In this document: one piece after another, positions 57,147 through 64,000 of the stretch
How the letters are laid out: every line of letters begins with the position of its first letter
Position numbering within the stretch: the stretch's first letter is position 1
Position numbers and translations under genes: made by a program
Notes under the pieces: generated by a model
Seen by the model: only the letters and a program-made list of their open reading frames with translations
Databases searched by the model: none
Told to the model about the DNA's origin: nothing
IMG/VR virus record: IMGVR_UViG_3300020154_000003
Span: 1 to 64,000 of that record
Length of the DNA stretch: 64,000 nucleotides
Origin: a virus
Reading direction: 5' to 3' (one strand)

Positions 57147-57830
57147 ATGTCACATTATCATTCTGCACGTATCGGTAGAAGCAACAGTACCTACAATAGC
57201 GAATTCATGACCAAAGTTTATGGTTGGATGACGTTCGCTTTGTTTATCACGGGCTTCGTTTCAATTTTTGTGTCAGCAACACCCGTGATCATGAATACTC
57301 TCATTGAGAATACATGGTTATTTTATGGTCTCTTGATTGGAGAAATTATTCTTGTAATTTATCTTGCTGCCAGCATTGATGATCTTTCATATGAAAGTGC
57401 ATTCATGCTATTTTTCATATACTCAGCATTGAATGGTGTTACGTTATCGATAGTTTTTCTGATCTATACTGCAGAATCAGTTGCAACGACTTTCTTCATT
57501 ACGGGAGGGACGTTCGGGGCAATGTCGCTATGGGGTTTGACCACAAAACAAGATTTAAGTTCGTGGGGTAATATTCTATTTATGGGTCTGATAGGACTGA
57601 TAATTGCTGGTGTGGCAAACGTCTTTATTGGTAGCGAAACCTTTCAATATGTAATCTCATTCATTGGTGTAATCGTGTTCGTAGCTTTGACTGCATATGA
57701 TACCCAAAAGATAAAAAATCTAAGTCATAATGGAGATTCTAAAGACGCTCTAATGGGTGCGCTGACATTGTACTTGGACTTCATCAATTTATTCCTTTAT
57801 TTGTTGAGGTTTTTAGGAAATAAAAAATAA
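57147..57830 (+). CDS. Bax inhibitor-1 family membrane protein (YccA/YbhL-like)
   Basis: A 227-residue polytopic inner-membrane protein with about seven hydrophobic segments. Family landmarks are the N-terminal SEFMTKVYGWMTFALFITGF, a central FFITGGTFGAMSLWGLTTKQDLSS and the C-terminal VALTAYDTQKIKNL with LTLYLDFINLFLYLLRFLG. The bacterial relatives YccA and YbhL are small membrane proteins; YccA modulates the FtsH protease. Found in host genomes and rarely in phages, so it looks like an acquired auxiliary gene. Confidence 0.88.
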   Translation: MSHYHSARIGRSNSTYNSEFMTKVYGWMTFALFITGFVSIFVSATPVIMNTLIENTWLFYGLLIGEIILVIYLAASIDDLSYESAFMLFFIYSALNGVTLSIVFLIYTAESVATTFFITGGTFGAMSLWGLTTKQDLSSWGNILFMGLIGLIIAGVANVFIGSETFQYVISFIGVIVFVALTAYDTQKIKNLSHNGDSKDALMGALTLYLDFINLFLYLLRFLGNKK

Positions 57831-58234
57831 TGGAATTAGAATTCTTTAAGAATATGGACAACCCGATACTGGAACTGTACGCAGTCAGAAACAAAGAAGG
57901 TAAATACTTCCGTTCAAAAGGATATGGAGGTTACGGACAAACATGGGTAGATGATCTCAAGTCTGCAAAAATATATGCAAAGCTTGGACAGGCGAGAGCG
58001 AGAGTGACGTGGTTTAGTTCCAACTATCCTGAGTATGGAATTCCAGATGTTTGTCTATTAACTGTAACCACGGTGACGGTACTGGATGAAACAAAACGTG
58101 TACAAAGGGCCATCAAAAATAAGGAGGCTGCGAAACAAAAAAGAGAAGTTAGACACAGAAAATGGCAACTTGAAAGAGCACAACGTGAGTTACAAGCTGC
58201 ACAAGAAAACTTGGAGAAATTAACTAAAGAATAA
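57830..58234 (+). CDS. Unknown protein with basic helical C-terminus
   Basis: A 134-residue protein starting with a beta-rich part (NPILELYAVRNKEGKYFRSK) and ending in a long K/R/Q/E-rich helix (KQKREVRHRKWQLERAQREL), probably coiled coil. It overlaps the BI-1 gene by one base. No family was recognised. Confidence 0.55.
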   Translation: MELEFFKNMDNPILELYAVRNKEGKYFRSKGYGGYGQTWVDDLKSAKIYAKLGQARARVTWFSSNYPEYGIPDVCLLTVTTVTVLDETKRVQRAIKNKEAAKQKREVRHRKWQLERAQRELQAAQENLEKLTKE

Positions 58235-58237
58235 ACT

Positions 58238-58612
58238 GTGGAATTCTTGTCTATAAAGATAGATGATGATCATAGCTTTGAATTTGCACACTTGAAAGAC
58301 CCATCCTTTTGGGCCAAGCAACAGGTGGTCAATAGCAGGTATCCTGAACTTATCAGTAGACCAATATTTCCTCATGACTATTACGTGTACACTCATTTCG
58401 AAGTAATTCCATACTACGAAAGTAACCTCTTCAAATTTTTACCTGACGAGACTAAAATGAGTGATGCGATCTTAGATAGAATCGCGGTTAAATTTTACGT
58501 TAAAGATAATTGTGTTGCTGAACGAACATTAAACATTGAATGGAAAGAAGGGTTTGAGTATCGGATTGTTTATGAAATTGAAAAAATACTATACAGGGAT
58601 TTGACACTATGA
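58238..58612 (+). CDS. Unknown protein, GTG start
   Basis: A 124-residue protein read from GTG at 58238, 3 nt after the previous stop; no in-frame ATG precedes the conserved-looking beginning (EFLSIKIDDDHSFEFAHLK). It is beta-rich with several charged turns. No domain was recognised. It overlaps the next gene by 4 nt. Confidence 0.5.
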   Translation: MEFLSIKIDDDHSFEFAHLKDPSFWAKQQVVNSRYPELISRPIFPHDYYVYTHFEVIPYYESNLFKFLPDETKMSDAILDRIAVKFYVKDNCVAERTLNIEWKEGFEYRIVYEIEKILYRDLTL

Positions 58613-59817
58613 GTTACCTTACCAAAAAATATACACAACAATTTGTGCAGGATAACAACCTGTTTCTGGCTAAGGTTATTATTGGCTCACATGCCTTTGG
58701 ACTGGAAACTCCAAAGTCTGACATCGATCTGTATGGTATTTACTACATGCAGAAGGATGACTTCTATTCACTTCATTATCGTACCGATGCATCCTACAAA
58801 GATGTTGTTGAGAAGCAGAGACCCGAAGATCAGGACATAACCTTCATGGAAATAGGTAAGTTCATGCAATTACTTGCCAATGGTAATCCAAATGCCCTTG
58901 AAATTCTTGCTTCCTTTAGCGAACCCAAAAATGTTGTTACTATTGATCCGCTCGTACAAGACATCGACATCAATAGAGTCTTAAGTAAGAAGTGTCACAA
59001 ATCCTTTGGTGAATACGCAGTAGCCCAAATTAAAAAGGCTCGTGGATTGAATAAAAAAATTGTCAATCCTGTGGCACCTGAACGCAAAACTCCCATTGAT
59101 TTCTGTTACATGATGGAAGAGGGCAGAACAAAGAAATTGAGAACATGGTTGGAAAAACACGGGTATGATCAAAAGTTTTGTGGTGCTGTAGCATTAACAA
59201 ATGCAAGAGATTCATATGGTCTTTATTATGATCGAGTATCGTTTGATTTGTTTGGTAACCCGAATTTGGCTGAATGGGATGTTGAAAATATGAAATCTCA
59301 TCGTAGGGAGAAAGGTTTGCCAATGGGTTATGGATTTAAAGGTATTGAACTGGAAAATTCTAATGAAATACGACTATCTTCTGTCCCCAAACTAGGCAGC
59401 ACCCCTGACGAAATCGAATATTTGGGCACTATTTCCTATAATAAAGACGGATATGTCAAACATTGTAAAGATTACAGGGAATATTGGGAATGGGTTGAAA
59501 AACGCAACCAGAACCGTTATGAGAACAATCTGAAGCAGAACTACGATACCAAGAACATATCACATTGTATAAGGCTTTTAAGTGTGGCTAGAGAGATCGG
59601 GGAAGGCAAGGGTCTAATCCTACATAGAACCCATGATCGTCAATTCCTGCTCGATATAAAGCTTGGAAATGTTGAATATGACGTGGCGATGGAATATGCT
59701 GAAAAGATTACAAATTCCTTGGATGAATTATATAATAATAGTACCTTGCCAGACGAACCAGATTTCCAATATCTGAACGATAAACTTATTGAAATTAGAC
59801 ACAATTTATACAAATGA
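58609..59817 (+). CDS. Predicted nucleotidyltransferase (COG3541/Pol beta-like)
   Basis: A 402-residue protein with a minimal nucleotidyltransferase signature: IGSHAFGLETPKSDIDLYGI (G26-S27, D38-x-D40). A long C-terminal region rich in basic and aromatic residues follows (KKARGLNKKIVNP, NRYENNLKQNYDTKNISHCI), resembling the predicted nucleotidyltransferases of COG3541, some of which are annotated in RNA-repair contexts. Overlaps of 4 nt with both neighbours indicate coupled translation with thymidylate synthase. It is the second NT-fold protein in this block. Confidence 0.75.
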   Translation: MSYLTKKYTQQFVQDNNLFLAKVIIGSHAFGLETPKSDIDLYGIYYMQKDDFYSLHYRTDASYKDVVEKQRPEDQDITFMEIGKFMQLLANGNPNALEILASFSEPKNVVTIDPLVQDIDINRVLSKKCHKSFGEYAVAQIKKARGLNKKIVNPVAPERKTPIDFCYMMEEGRTKKLRTWLEKHGYDQKFCGAVALTNARDSYGLYYDRVSFDLFGNPNLAEWDVENMKSHRREKGLPMGYGFKGIELENSNEIRLSSVPKLGSTPDEIEYLGTISYNKDGYVKHCKDYREYWEWVEKRNQNRYENNLKQNYDTKNISHCIRLLSVAREIGEGKGLILHRTHDRQFLLDIKLGNVEYDVAMEYAEKITNSLDELYNNSTLPDEPDFQYLNDKLIEIRHNLYK

Positions 59818-60986
59818 AGCACATTTTACCTTACCAGATCAGCTATTATGAAATTCTGGTAAACCTTATAAACAACCCCGATAAAGAAATTACCTCACGA
59901 GTAGGCGATGTAAGAAGTAGATTTTCTGAAAAAATTAAGGTTGACCTGAAAAAGGAGTTTCCTTTGATGGACATAAAACAAACATCTTTTAAGAATATTG
60001 CCGTTGAACTTATTTGGTTCATCAATGGTGAAACCAACATCAAATATCTCGTGGATAACAAATGCTTCATCTGGAATGATGATGCCTTTCGTTGGTATAA
60101 TGAAAAGTATGTTCCGCTTGGTGCTCCTACAATTACAAAGGAAGAATTTATTGAAAAAGTTAAAGTAGGGGAAATATTCCGATATGATGACAAGTTCGAT
60201 CAAACTGGTTTGAAGTTATCACATTATACCTATGGTGATCTTGACATCGTTTATGGTCGCCAATGGAGAAGTTTCGGTGGTAAAGTTGATCAGTTGAAAG
60301 ATATGATCAATATGCTCAGGAAGAACCCCGATGATCGTAGGATGATTGTGTTGGGTCATAATCCCGCAGATATTAAAGATGGTAACGTAGGTCTTCCTGC
60401 ATGTCACAATTACATGCAAGTTTATACTCAACCCATCACGGTTAATAGGAGGGCTGAAATTGCTCTCGAAAGAGGTTTGCTTGAAGGCGAATTGAAAGAT
60501 TTAGTTGATGCCAACATCTTCTATAAGAAGGGATACGGTATTCAAATCTCAAAAGACACTCTTAAAGATATTGATGCTCGATTGGATGCACTCGGTATTG
60601 AAAAAAGATACCTCTCATGTTTCCTAAACATTCGAAGCAATGACTTCTTTTTGGGTAATCCATATAACGTTGCTTCTTACGCATTACTCACCAAGATGAT
60701 TGCACAATGCGTAGGTATGCTACCGAATATCCTTTCAATCGAAATGGTTGATTGTCATTTGTATACCCCACATTTGGAAGCTGCTCATGAATGGATTGCT
60801 CGATTTGAGGCAAAATTAGAAGAGAATAACAGTCACAATCCTGCACAGGTTGATAAGACATTCTTCTGTAAGTCTGAAGTTGAACTGAATCCAAGCATCA
60901 AAGAAATTGATGAGTTTATTCTATCTGATTTGAAAATTATAAATTATAGTCACTTAGGTAAAATTCAAGCACCTTTATTGACGTAA
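59814..60986 (+). CDS. thyA: Thymidylate synthase (ThyA family) with internal insertion
   Basis: Predicted to methylate dUMP to dTMP (or hydroxymethylate it). Catalytic C197 lies in GLPACHNYMQ, the phosphate-binding arginines in DDRRMIVL, D277 and N285 in RSNDFFLGNPYNVASYALL (short pieces), and the histidine/tyrosine pair in CHLYTPHLEAAHEW. N285 at the E. coli N177 position indicates a dUMP rather than dCMP substrate. The protein has 390 residues against ~264-316 usually; an extra ~60 residues (about 206-266) separate the catalytic cysteine strand from the next core strand. A second expansion lies at ~105-135. Confidence 0.88.
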   Translation: MKHILPYQISYYEILVNLINNPDKEITSRVGDVRSRFSEKIKVDLKKEFPLMDIKQTSFKNIAVELIWFINGETNIKYLVDNKCFIWNDDAFRWYNEKYVPLGAPTITKEEFIEKVKVGEIFRYDDKFDQTGLKLSHYTYGDLDIVYGRQWRSFGGKVDQLKDMINMLRKNPDDRRMIVLGHNPADIKDGNVGLPACHNYMQVYTQPITVNRRAEIALERGLLEGELKDLVDANIFYKKGYGIQISKDTLKDIDARLDALGIEKRYLSCFLNIRSNDFFLGNPYNVASYALLTKMIAQCVGMLPNILSIEMVDCHLYTPHLEAAHEWIARFEAKLEENNSHNPAQVDKTFFCKSEVELNPSIKEIDEFILSDLKIINYSHLGKIQAPLLT

Positions 60987-61003
60987 AAAAATGAAAACTT
61001 ACA

Positions 61004-61330
61004 ATGTTAGAACTAATATTGGTTGGCGTAATTCTATGCTGCGTTGTATGTTTATATATCGTTAAAAGGAAAAAAGATAATGCTGAGGCAAAAATTGAAT
61101 CCTTATTAGGTGAAATTGAAACTTTAAAAAAGTTAATTCCATCTGATAAGGATTTACAATTTCTTGAATTTACTGTGGATATGTATATCAAGTATGCAAA
61201 GGACTTTGGTATCCATTCGGAAACACAACATGAAAAAATTGTTACAGAGTTGACCAGAGTTCGAGACCAGTACTTGATTAAGAGTTCTTCATCAATCCAA
61301 CAACATCCTCATGAACAGGAGTCGCAGTAA
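61004..61330 (+). CDS. Small membrane-anchored coiled-coil protein
   Basis: A 108-residue protein with an N-terminal membrane helix (LELILVGVILCCVVCLYIV), a basic stop-transfer KRKK and a helical EAKIESLLGEIETLKKLI segment. The arrangement resembles spanin-like or lysis-inhibition membrane proteins only loosely; no family is claimed. Its last 53 nt are antisense to the end of the gp14-like neck gene. Confidence 0.55.
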   Translation: MLELILVGVILCCVVCLYIVKRKKDNAEAKIESLLGEIETLKKLIPSDKDLQFLEFTVDMYIKYAKDFGIHSETQHEKIVTELTRVRDQYLIKSSSSIQQHPHEQESQ

Positions 61331-61817
61331 TTTTCTTCCAATAAGGTTTAAATCCACCACGGCTTCTGGCAGTAGTATCTGAAACATTGTCTGCTGACGT
61401 AATTTCGAAAAACCTTTCCTTTTCTCCAGAGAAGTTAAATGAAACGTAATTACCTGCATTCATGTCAACACCTTTTTCGGTTAATTCCTCAAGATAAATT
61501 CCAAAAACCATATCGCCAGAATCTTCTCGCGCAATACCATCTTCACCGAAGTATTTTCTTTCACCTTCTTCAACGTCAAGCATGACCGCTAACTCCACAA
61601 CTGGTAGGAATTTCTTATCTGCAGGCTTTGCTTCACCATAAAGATCGTCAACATTAGATTTAAGTACATCAACACGATAATATTTAACTCGGAAGGGAGA
61701 ATCAGTATTCAAATACTCACGACCATACATAACGTCAAGATTAAAACTGTTCTCACTCATGAACAATCCGTATCTTTGTTCTTCCAGATCAATATTTTGC
61801 TTTTTCTTTTTAGCCAT
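61278..61817 (-). CDS. Probable neck protein, T4 gp14-like
   Basis: A 179-residue beta-rich protein with the order seen in gp14-type neck proteins: NVDDLYGEAKPADKKF, then VVELAVMLDVEEG, FGEDGIAREDSGDMVFGIYL, AGNYVSFNFSGEKERFFEI, and a C-terminal charged FKPYWKKITATPVHEDVV. T4 gp14 (256 residues) is longer. It overlaps nothing on its strand and lies 1 nt downstream of the gp13-like gene under one late promoter, matching the T4 gene pair. Moderate confidence; a profile search would decide. Confidence 0.5.
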   Translation of the reverse strand: MAKKKKQNIDLEEQRYGLFMSENSFNLDVMYGREYLNTDSPFRVKYYRVDVLKSNVDDLYGEAKPADKKFLPVVELAVMLDVEEGERKYFGEDGIAREDSGDMVFGIYLEELTEKGVDMNAGNYVSFNFSGEKERFFEITSADNVSDTTARSRGGFKPYWKKITATPVHEDVVGLMKNS

Positions 61818-61818
61818 C

Positions 61819-62937
61819 TTATGCGGTCATAATAGGGAACATTGGAGGTTGGAAACCTCTCTCTTTATTTACGTTTGCAGCAATTTCTGCTCTATCTCTA
61901 GTCAATTGAACAAGCGACAATTTATTCAAGGATTCAGTGATCTTAAGAATGGTCTCATCTTTCAACTGCTTGCCTTCTTCCAATAAATGTCTGTAATCCA
62001 TCGTCAATTCCTTCTGCGTTGCACCAACTTCACCACTGTAAAAACCTCTAATTCCACCGATTGCCATTTTACATTTAGCAATAAATAAATCTCTAATCTG
62101 AACTTTGGCAACACTGTTTAATTTTTCCCATTTAATGATGTCGATGGGAGCATCGCTAGGAAGTTTCACAACATCATTATTGGCTTCCAAGCACTTATCT
62201 CTTCCGATATTGTTGGTATTGTAGTAAAAATACCAGACTTTGGTTCCTTCCATCGATTTACTGAAACCGTTGCTGATTTCATTTCTTTCTCCCGGAACAG
62301 GATACAAATACAACAGTTTGGTTCCATTAGGGCCACCTGTTACACGGTATGTTAATTCAGACTGAAGAATACGTCTTTTTGTGCCCCTATCCTGCGCTGA
62401 AAGCAACAATGAGTATGTGGGCTGTGCGTATTGGGCTGGTCTACCTAAATAACTCCATCCGAAGCTATTGGCGTTCCAATTCGACAATGCGAAAGGATCG
62501 ACCAAACCACTGTCTATTTGAGGCGGGGTAGTCCAGAGCACTTCGTTGATCTCTCTATTGGCTGGAATTATGTAAACTTGGGTGTTTGCTGAGATCGTGA
62601 CATAATCCCTATGGAGAACCCAAGAATCGCCAGATGGAGCGTTCATTCCAAGGCCAACCTGCTTAGAGTAGGCGTAGGTGAAACTCTCCATAAAGTCCGT
62701 AGATTTCGTTGTATAGGCTTCAAAGAAATTGGAGCCATCGACCTGTAAACCTTGCAGGGATACCCACTGCTGCTCTATGAGCCAGTTGTTTACGATCATG
62801 CTGTAGTCCTCAACCACCATTTCAAGATAGGAGTCAAGTTGTTCAGTTTTAAGTTCAAAGGGGCGCAATGGATACCCCAATTCGTGTTTAACTTGTTTGT
62901 ATAATTTTTCTTTATCTACCTTTGAAATCAGTGACAT
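61819..62937 (-). CDS. Probable neck protein, T4 gp13-like
   Basis: A 372-residue protein (T4 gp13: 309) beginning YKQVKHELGYPLRPFELKTE, then QLDSYLEMVVEDYSMIVNNWL, the helical opening typical of gp13 head-completion proteins. It has beta-rich central parts and a C-terminal helix NSVAKVQIRDLFIAKCKMAI with GGIRGFYSGEVG. It is the first gene of a late two-gene unit with the gp14-like gene. Pairing and order support the call more than any single motif. Confidence 0.55.
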   Translation of the reverse strand: MSLISKVDKEKLYKQVKHELGYPLRPFELKTEQLDSYLEMVVEDYSMIVNNWLIEQQWVSLQGLQVDGSNFFEAYTTKSTDFMESFTYAYSKQVGLGMNAPSGDSWVLHRDYVTISANTQVYIIPANREINEVLWTTPPQIDSGLVDPFALSNWNANSFGWSYLGRPAQYAQPTYSLLLSAQDRGTKRRILQSELTYRVTGGPNGTKLLYLYPVPGERNEISNGFSKSMEGTKVWYFYYNTNNIGRDKCLEANNDVVKLPSDAPIDIIKWEKLNSVAKVQIRDLFIAKCKMAIGGIRGFYSGEVGATQKELTMDYRHLLEEGKQLKDETILKITESLNKLSLVQLTRDRAEIAANVNKERGFQPPMFPIMTA

Positions 62938-62952
62938 AATTCGTTATTTTAC

Positions 62953-62960
62953 ATAAATAC
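62953..62960 (-). promoter_or_regulatory. Late promoter motif for neck genes
   Basis: The minus strand reads TTAGTATTTATGTAAAATAA, ending 15 nt before the ATG at 62937. Confidence 0.75.
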
Positions 62961-62969
62961 TAAAAAAGT

Positions 62970-63446
62970 ATGTTTTCATTTGAATATAATATAACTACTA
63001 ATGAGCACGGAAGGCCGATAATTGACATTTCCGATAAAACTTTAAAGGAACTCGATTCTATCGAACATAAATTCATGGCATTAGAGATGAGTCGAACTAT
63101 TATAGAAACTTCTGTTATTGCCAATCAGAAAAAACCAGTACTCAGTGAGGAAGAGTTTAATGAGTTAAAATCAGTATTGTTTGGATTACGTAAGATTTCT
63201 GATATATTTGCGCTCACGATAAAAAATCAAAACGCACTCCTAAACACCGTTTGGGACAACTTCGATGTAGAAGTTAAGACAATGGATGATCTTTATAAGT
63301 TAAATTATAATGGGTTCTTCTATAAAGATAGAATCTTCTCCCGGAAGATAGGTCTGAGAGTCAGAGTTATTGAAAACGGAAACGTGTATGAATTGAAGGA
63401 TGGTATTGATAACCAACATTGGGTAGATGTCACAAAAAAAGAATAA
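62970..63446 (+). CDS. Unknown protein
   Basis: A 158-residue protein starting 9 nt from the divergent late promoter. It has a beta-strand start (FSFEYNITTNEHGRPIIDIS), a helical middle (FMALEMSRTIIETSVIANQ) and a C-terminal beta part ending in DNQHWVDVTKKE. No family was recognised. It lies 6 nt before the UvrD/Dda-like helicase gene and is probably co-transcribed with it. Confidence 0.55.
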   Translation: MFSFEYNITTNEHGRPIIDISDKTLKELDSIEHKFMALEMSRTIIETSVIANQKKPVLSEEEFNELKSVLFGLRKISDIFALTIKNQNALLNTVWDNFDVEVKTMDDLYKLNYNGFFYKDRIFSRKIGLRVRVIENGNVYELKDGIDNQHWVDVTKKE

Positions 63447-63452
63447 TCTTAA

Positions 63453-64000
63453 ATGAGCGAAGAATTAGCACAACCACAAATAACACATGATTACGATCCT
63501 AGATCAACGGAGGAACAAGTAACAATATACAATTGGGTAGAATATGGTGAAGGTAATTTAGTAATCAGAGCACGGGCTGGTGCTGGTAAAACAACAACAT
63601 TGGTTGAAATCGCAAAGCTATTACCTGCTGATGCTTCAACCACATTTTTAGCATTCAACGTTCACATTAAGGATGAACTTAAGACCAAGCTTCCAAAAAA
63701 CGTATTTTGCTACACCACACACGGCTTAGGATACTCCGCTATCAAGCGAAAATATAAGGATGCTGAGGTTGATAATTTTAAGGCTGATAAGGTCATTGGT
63801 AAGCAAGCTAAAAAGTGGAATCTCGATGGAATCGACAATAAGCTTGATTACATGACCAACATGAAAAAATTGGTCAGCTTAATTCGATTGTCATTAACTC
63901 ATGATAAAAAGTATGTCCCGGACATTTGTGAACGCCATGATATAAAATTTGATGGTGAAGACATTAATCGTGCATTTCAAGTACTGGAAGAAATGTATAA
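63453..64000 (+). CDS. UvrD/Dda-like superfamily 1 helicase (5' part, cut by window end)
   Basis: Open frame from the ATG at 63453 to the window edge (182 residues visible). A Q-motif-like STEEQ precedes Walker A RARAGAGKTTTL at ~39-50, then TTFLAFNVHIKDELK (motif Ia-like) and CYTTHGLGYSAI, as in UvrD/Rep and related phage helicases. Downstream motifs are outside the window, so polarity and subfamily cannot be settled. Its neighbours suggest an early replication or repair role. Confidence 0.8.
   Translation, partial: MSEELAQPQITHDYDPRSTEEQVTIYNWVEYGEGNLVIRARAGAGKTTTLVEIAKLLPADASTTFLAFNVHIKDELKTKLPKNVFCYTTHGLGYSAIKRKYKDAEVDNFKADKVIGKQAKKWNLDGIDNKLDYMTNMKKLVSLIRLSLTHDKKYVPDICERHDIKFDGEDINRAFQVLEEMY

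Noticed and set aside
59814-60986. Intein or self-splicing intron in thymidylate synthase (as in T4 td).
   Set aside because: The extra segment is in frame, lacks Cys/Ser at its start and His-Asn at its end, and has no homing endonuclease or intron-core pattern.
7176-62960. T4-type late promoters TATAAATA in the usual orientation.
   Set aside because: The ATAAATAC strings lie on the strand opposite to the genes they precede; in the coding direction the conserved string is GTATTTAT with a GAAAA extension, so a distinct motif is the better description.
1-64000. CRISPR array, tRNA genes, insertion sequences or integration sites.
   Set aside because: No regularly spaced direct repeats, no T-loop/anticodon patterns, no transposase or integrase motifs were seen on either strand.

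Overview
This window looks like part of the genome of a large, AT-rich, T4-type contractile-tailed phage (myovirus) infecting a member of the Bacteroidota. The T4-type assignment rests on recognisable relatives of the gp41 helicase, RNase H/FEN exonuclease, UvsX, gp32, gp55 late sigma factor, gp18 sheath, gp19 tube, a gp26-like chaperone, a tape measure, a gp5-like hub and probable gp13/gp14/gp15 neck and terminator proteins. The host is inferred from two promoters of the Bacteroidota type (TTG, 20 nt, TATGTTTA) and from a lipoprotein whose lipobox is followed by an acidic stretch, as in Bacteroidota surface lipoproteins. No tRNA, insertion sequence, integrase or CRISPR array was seen.

Layout. 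1-5642 (minus): replication and recombination block (helicase, duplicated-domain protein, exonuclease, UvsX, gp32). 5777-8191 (minus): late virion genes, including a protein with a shared LNEHI N-terminal tag. 8213-18932 (minus): a tightly packed cassette of about 16 genes for surface-glycan synthesis (UDP-GlcNAc 2-epimerase, GDPD, cupin, nucleotidyltransferase, HAD phosphatase, short aminotransferase, GNAT and about eight glycosyltransferases). 18966-22198 (minus): LysM-like tail protein and a 971-aa protein with an OmpA-like domain. 22199-22587: a gap rich in inverted repeats, probably a structured RNA. 22588-23332 (plus): RNase HI and a small gene. 23280-27010 (minus): tape measure and a tail assembly chaperone with a probable -1 frameshift. 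27126-32173 (plus): phoH, HAD, two glycosyltransferases and the gp55-like sigma factor. 32213-37327 (plus): hub and baseplate genes, a PD-(D/E)XK nuclease and a ClpP-like protease. 37716-47134: tube, sheath, large virion proteins, the lipoprotein and a second LNEHI protein. 47178-53880: DnaQ-like exonuclease, then two large fibres and a gp15-like protein. 53909-61330 (plus): compact run of probable early/auxiliary genes (KTSC, two nucleotidyltransferases, ppGpp-hydrolase-like HD protein, Bax-inhibitor-1, thymidylate synthase). 61278-62937 (minus): neck genes. 62970-64000 (plus): small gene and the start of a UvrD/Dda-like helicase.

Regulation. A motif [T/A]AGTATTTATnnGAAAA lies about 12-22 nt before the start codon of most virion genes on both strands and is the probable late promoter read through the gp55-like sigma factor. 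Early and replication genes lack it; gp32 and a winged-helix gene carry host-type promoters instead. Several bidirectional hairpin terminators separate convergent units, and in three places an early-type plus-strand gene overlaps the 3' end of a late minus-strand gene.

Family calls come from reading motifs by eye, without any database search. Glycosyltransferase substrates, neck-protein names and most hypothetical genes are therefore provisional.
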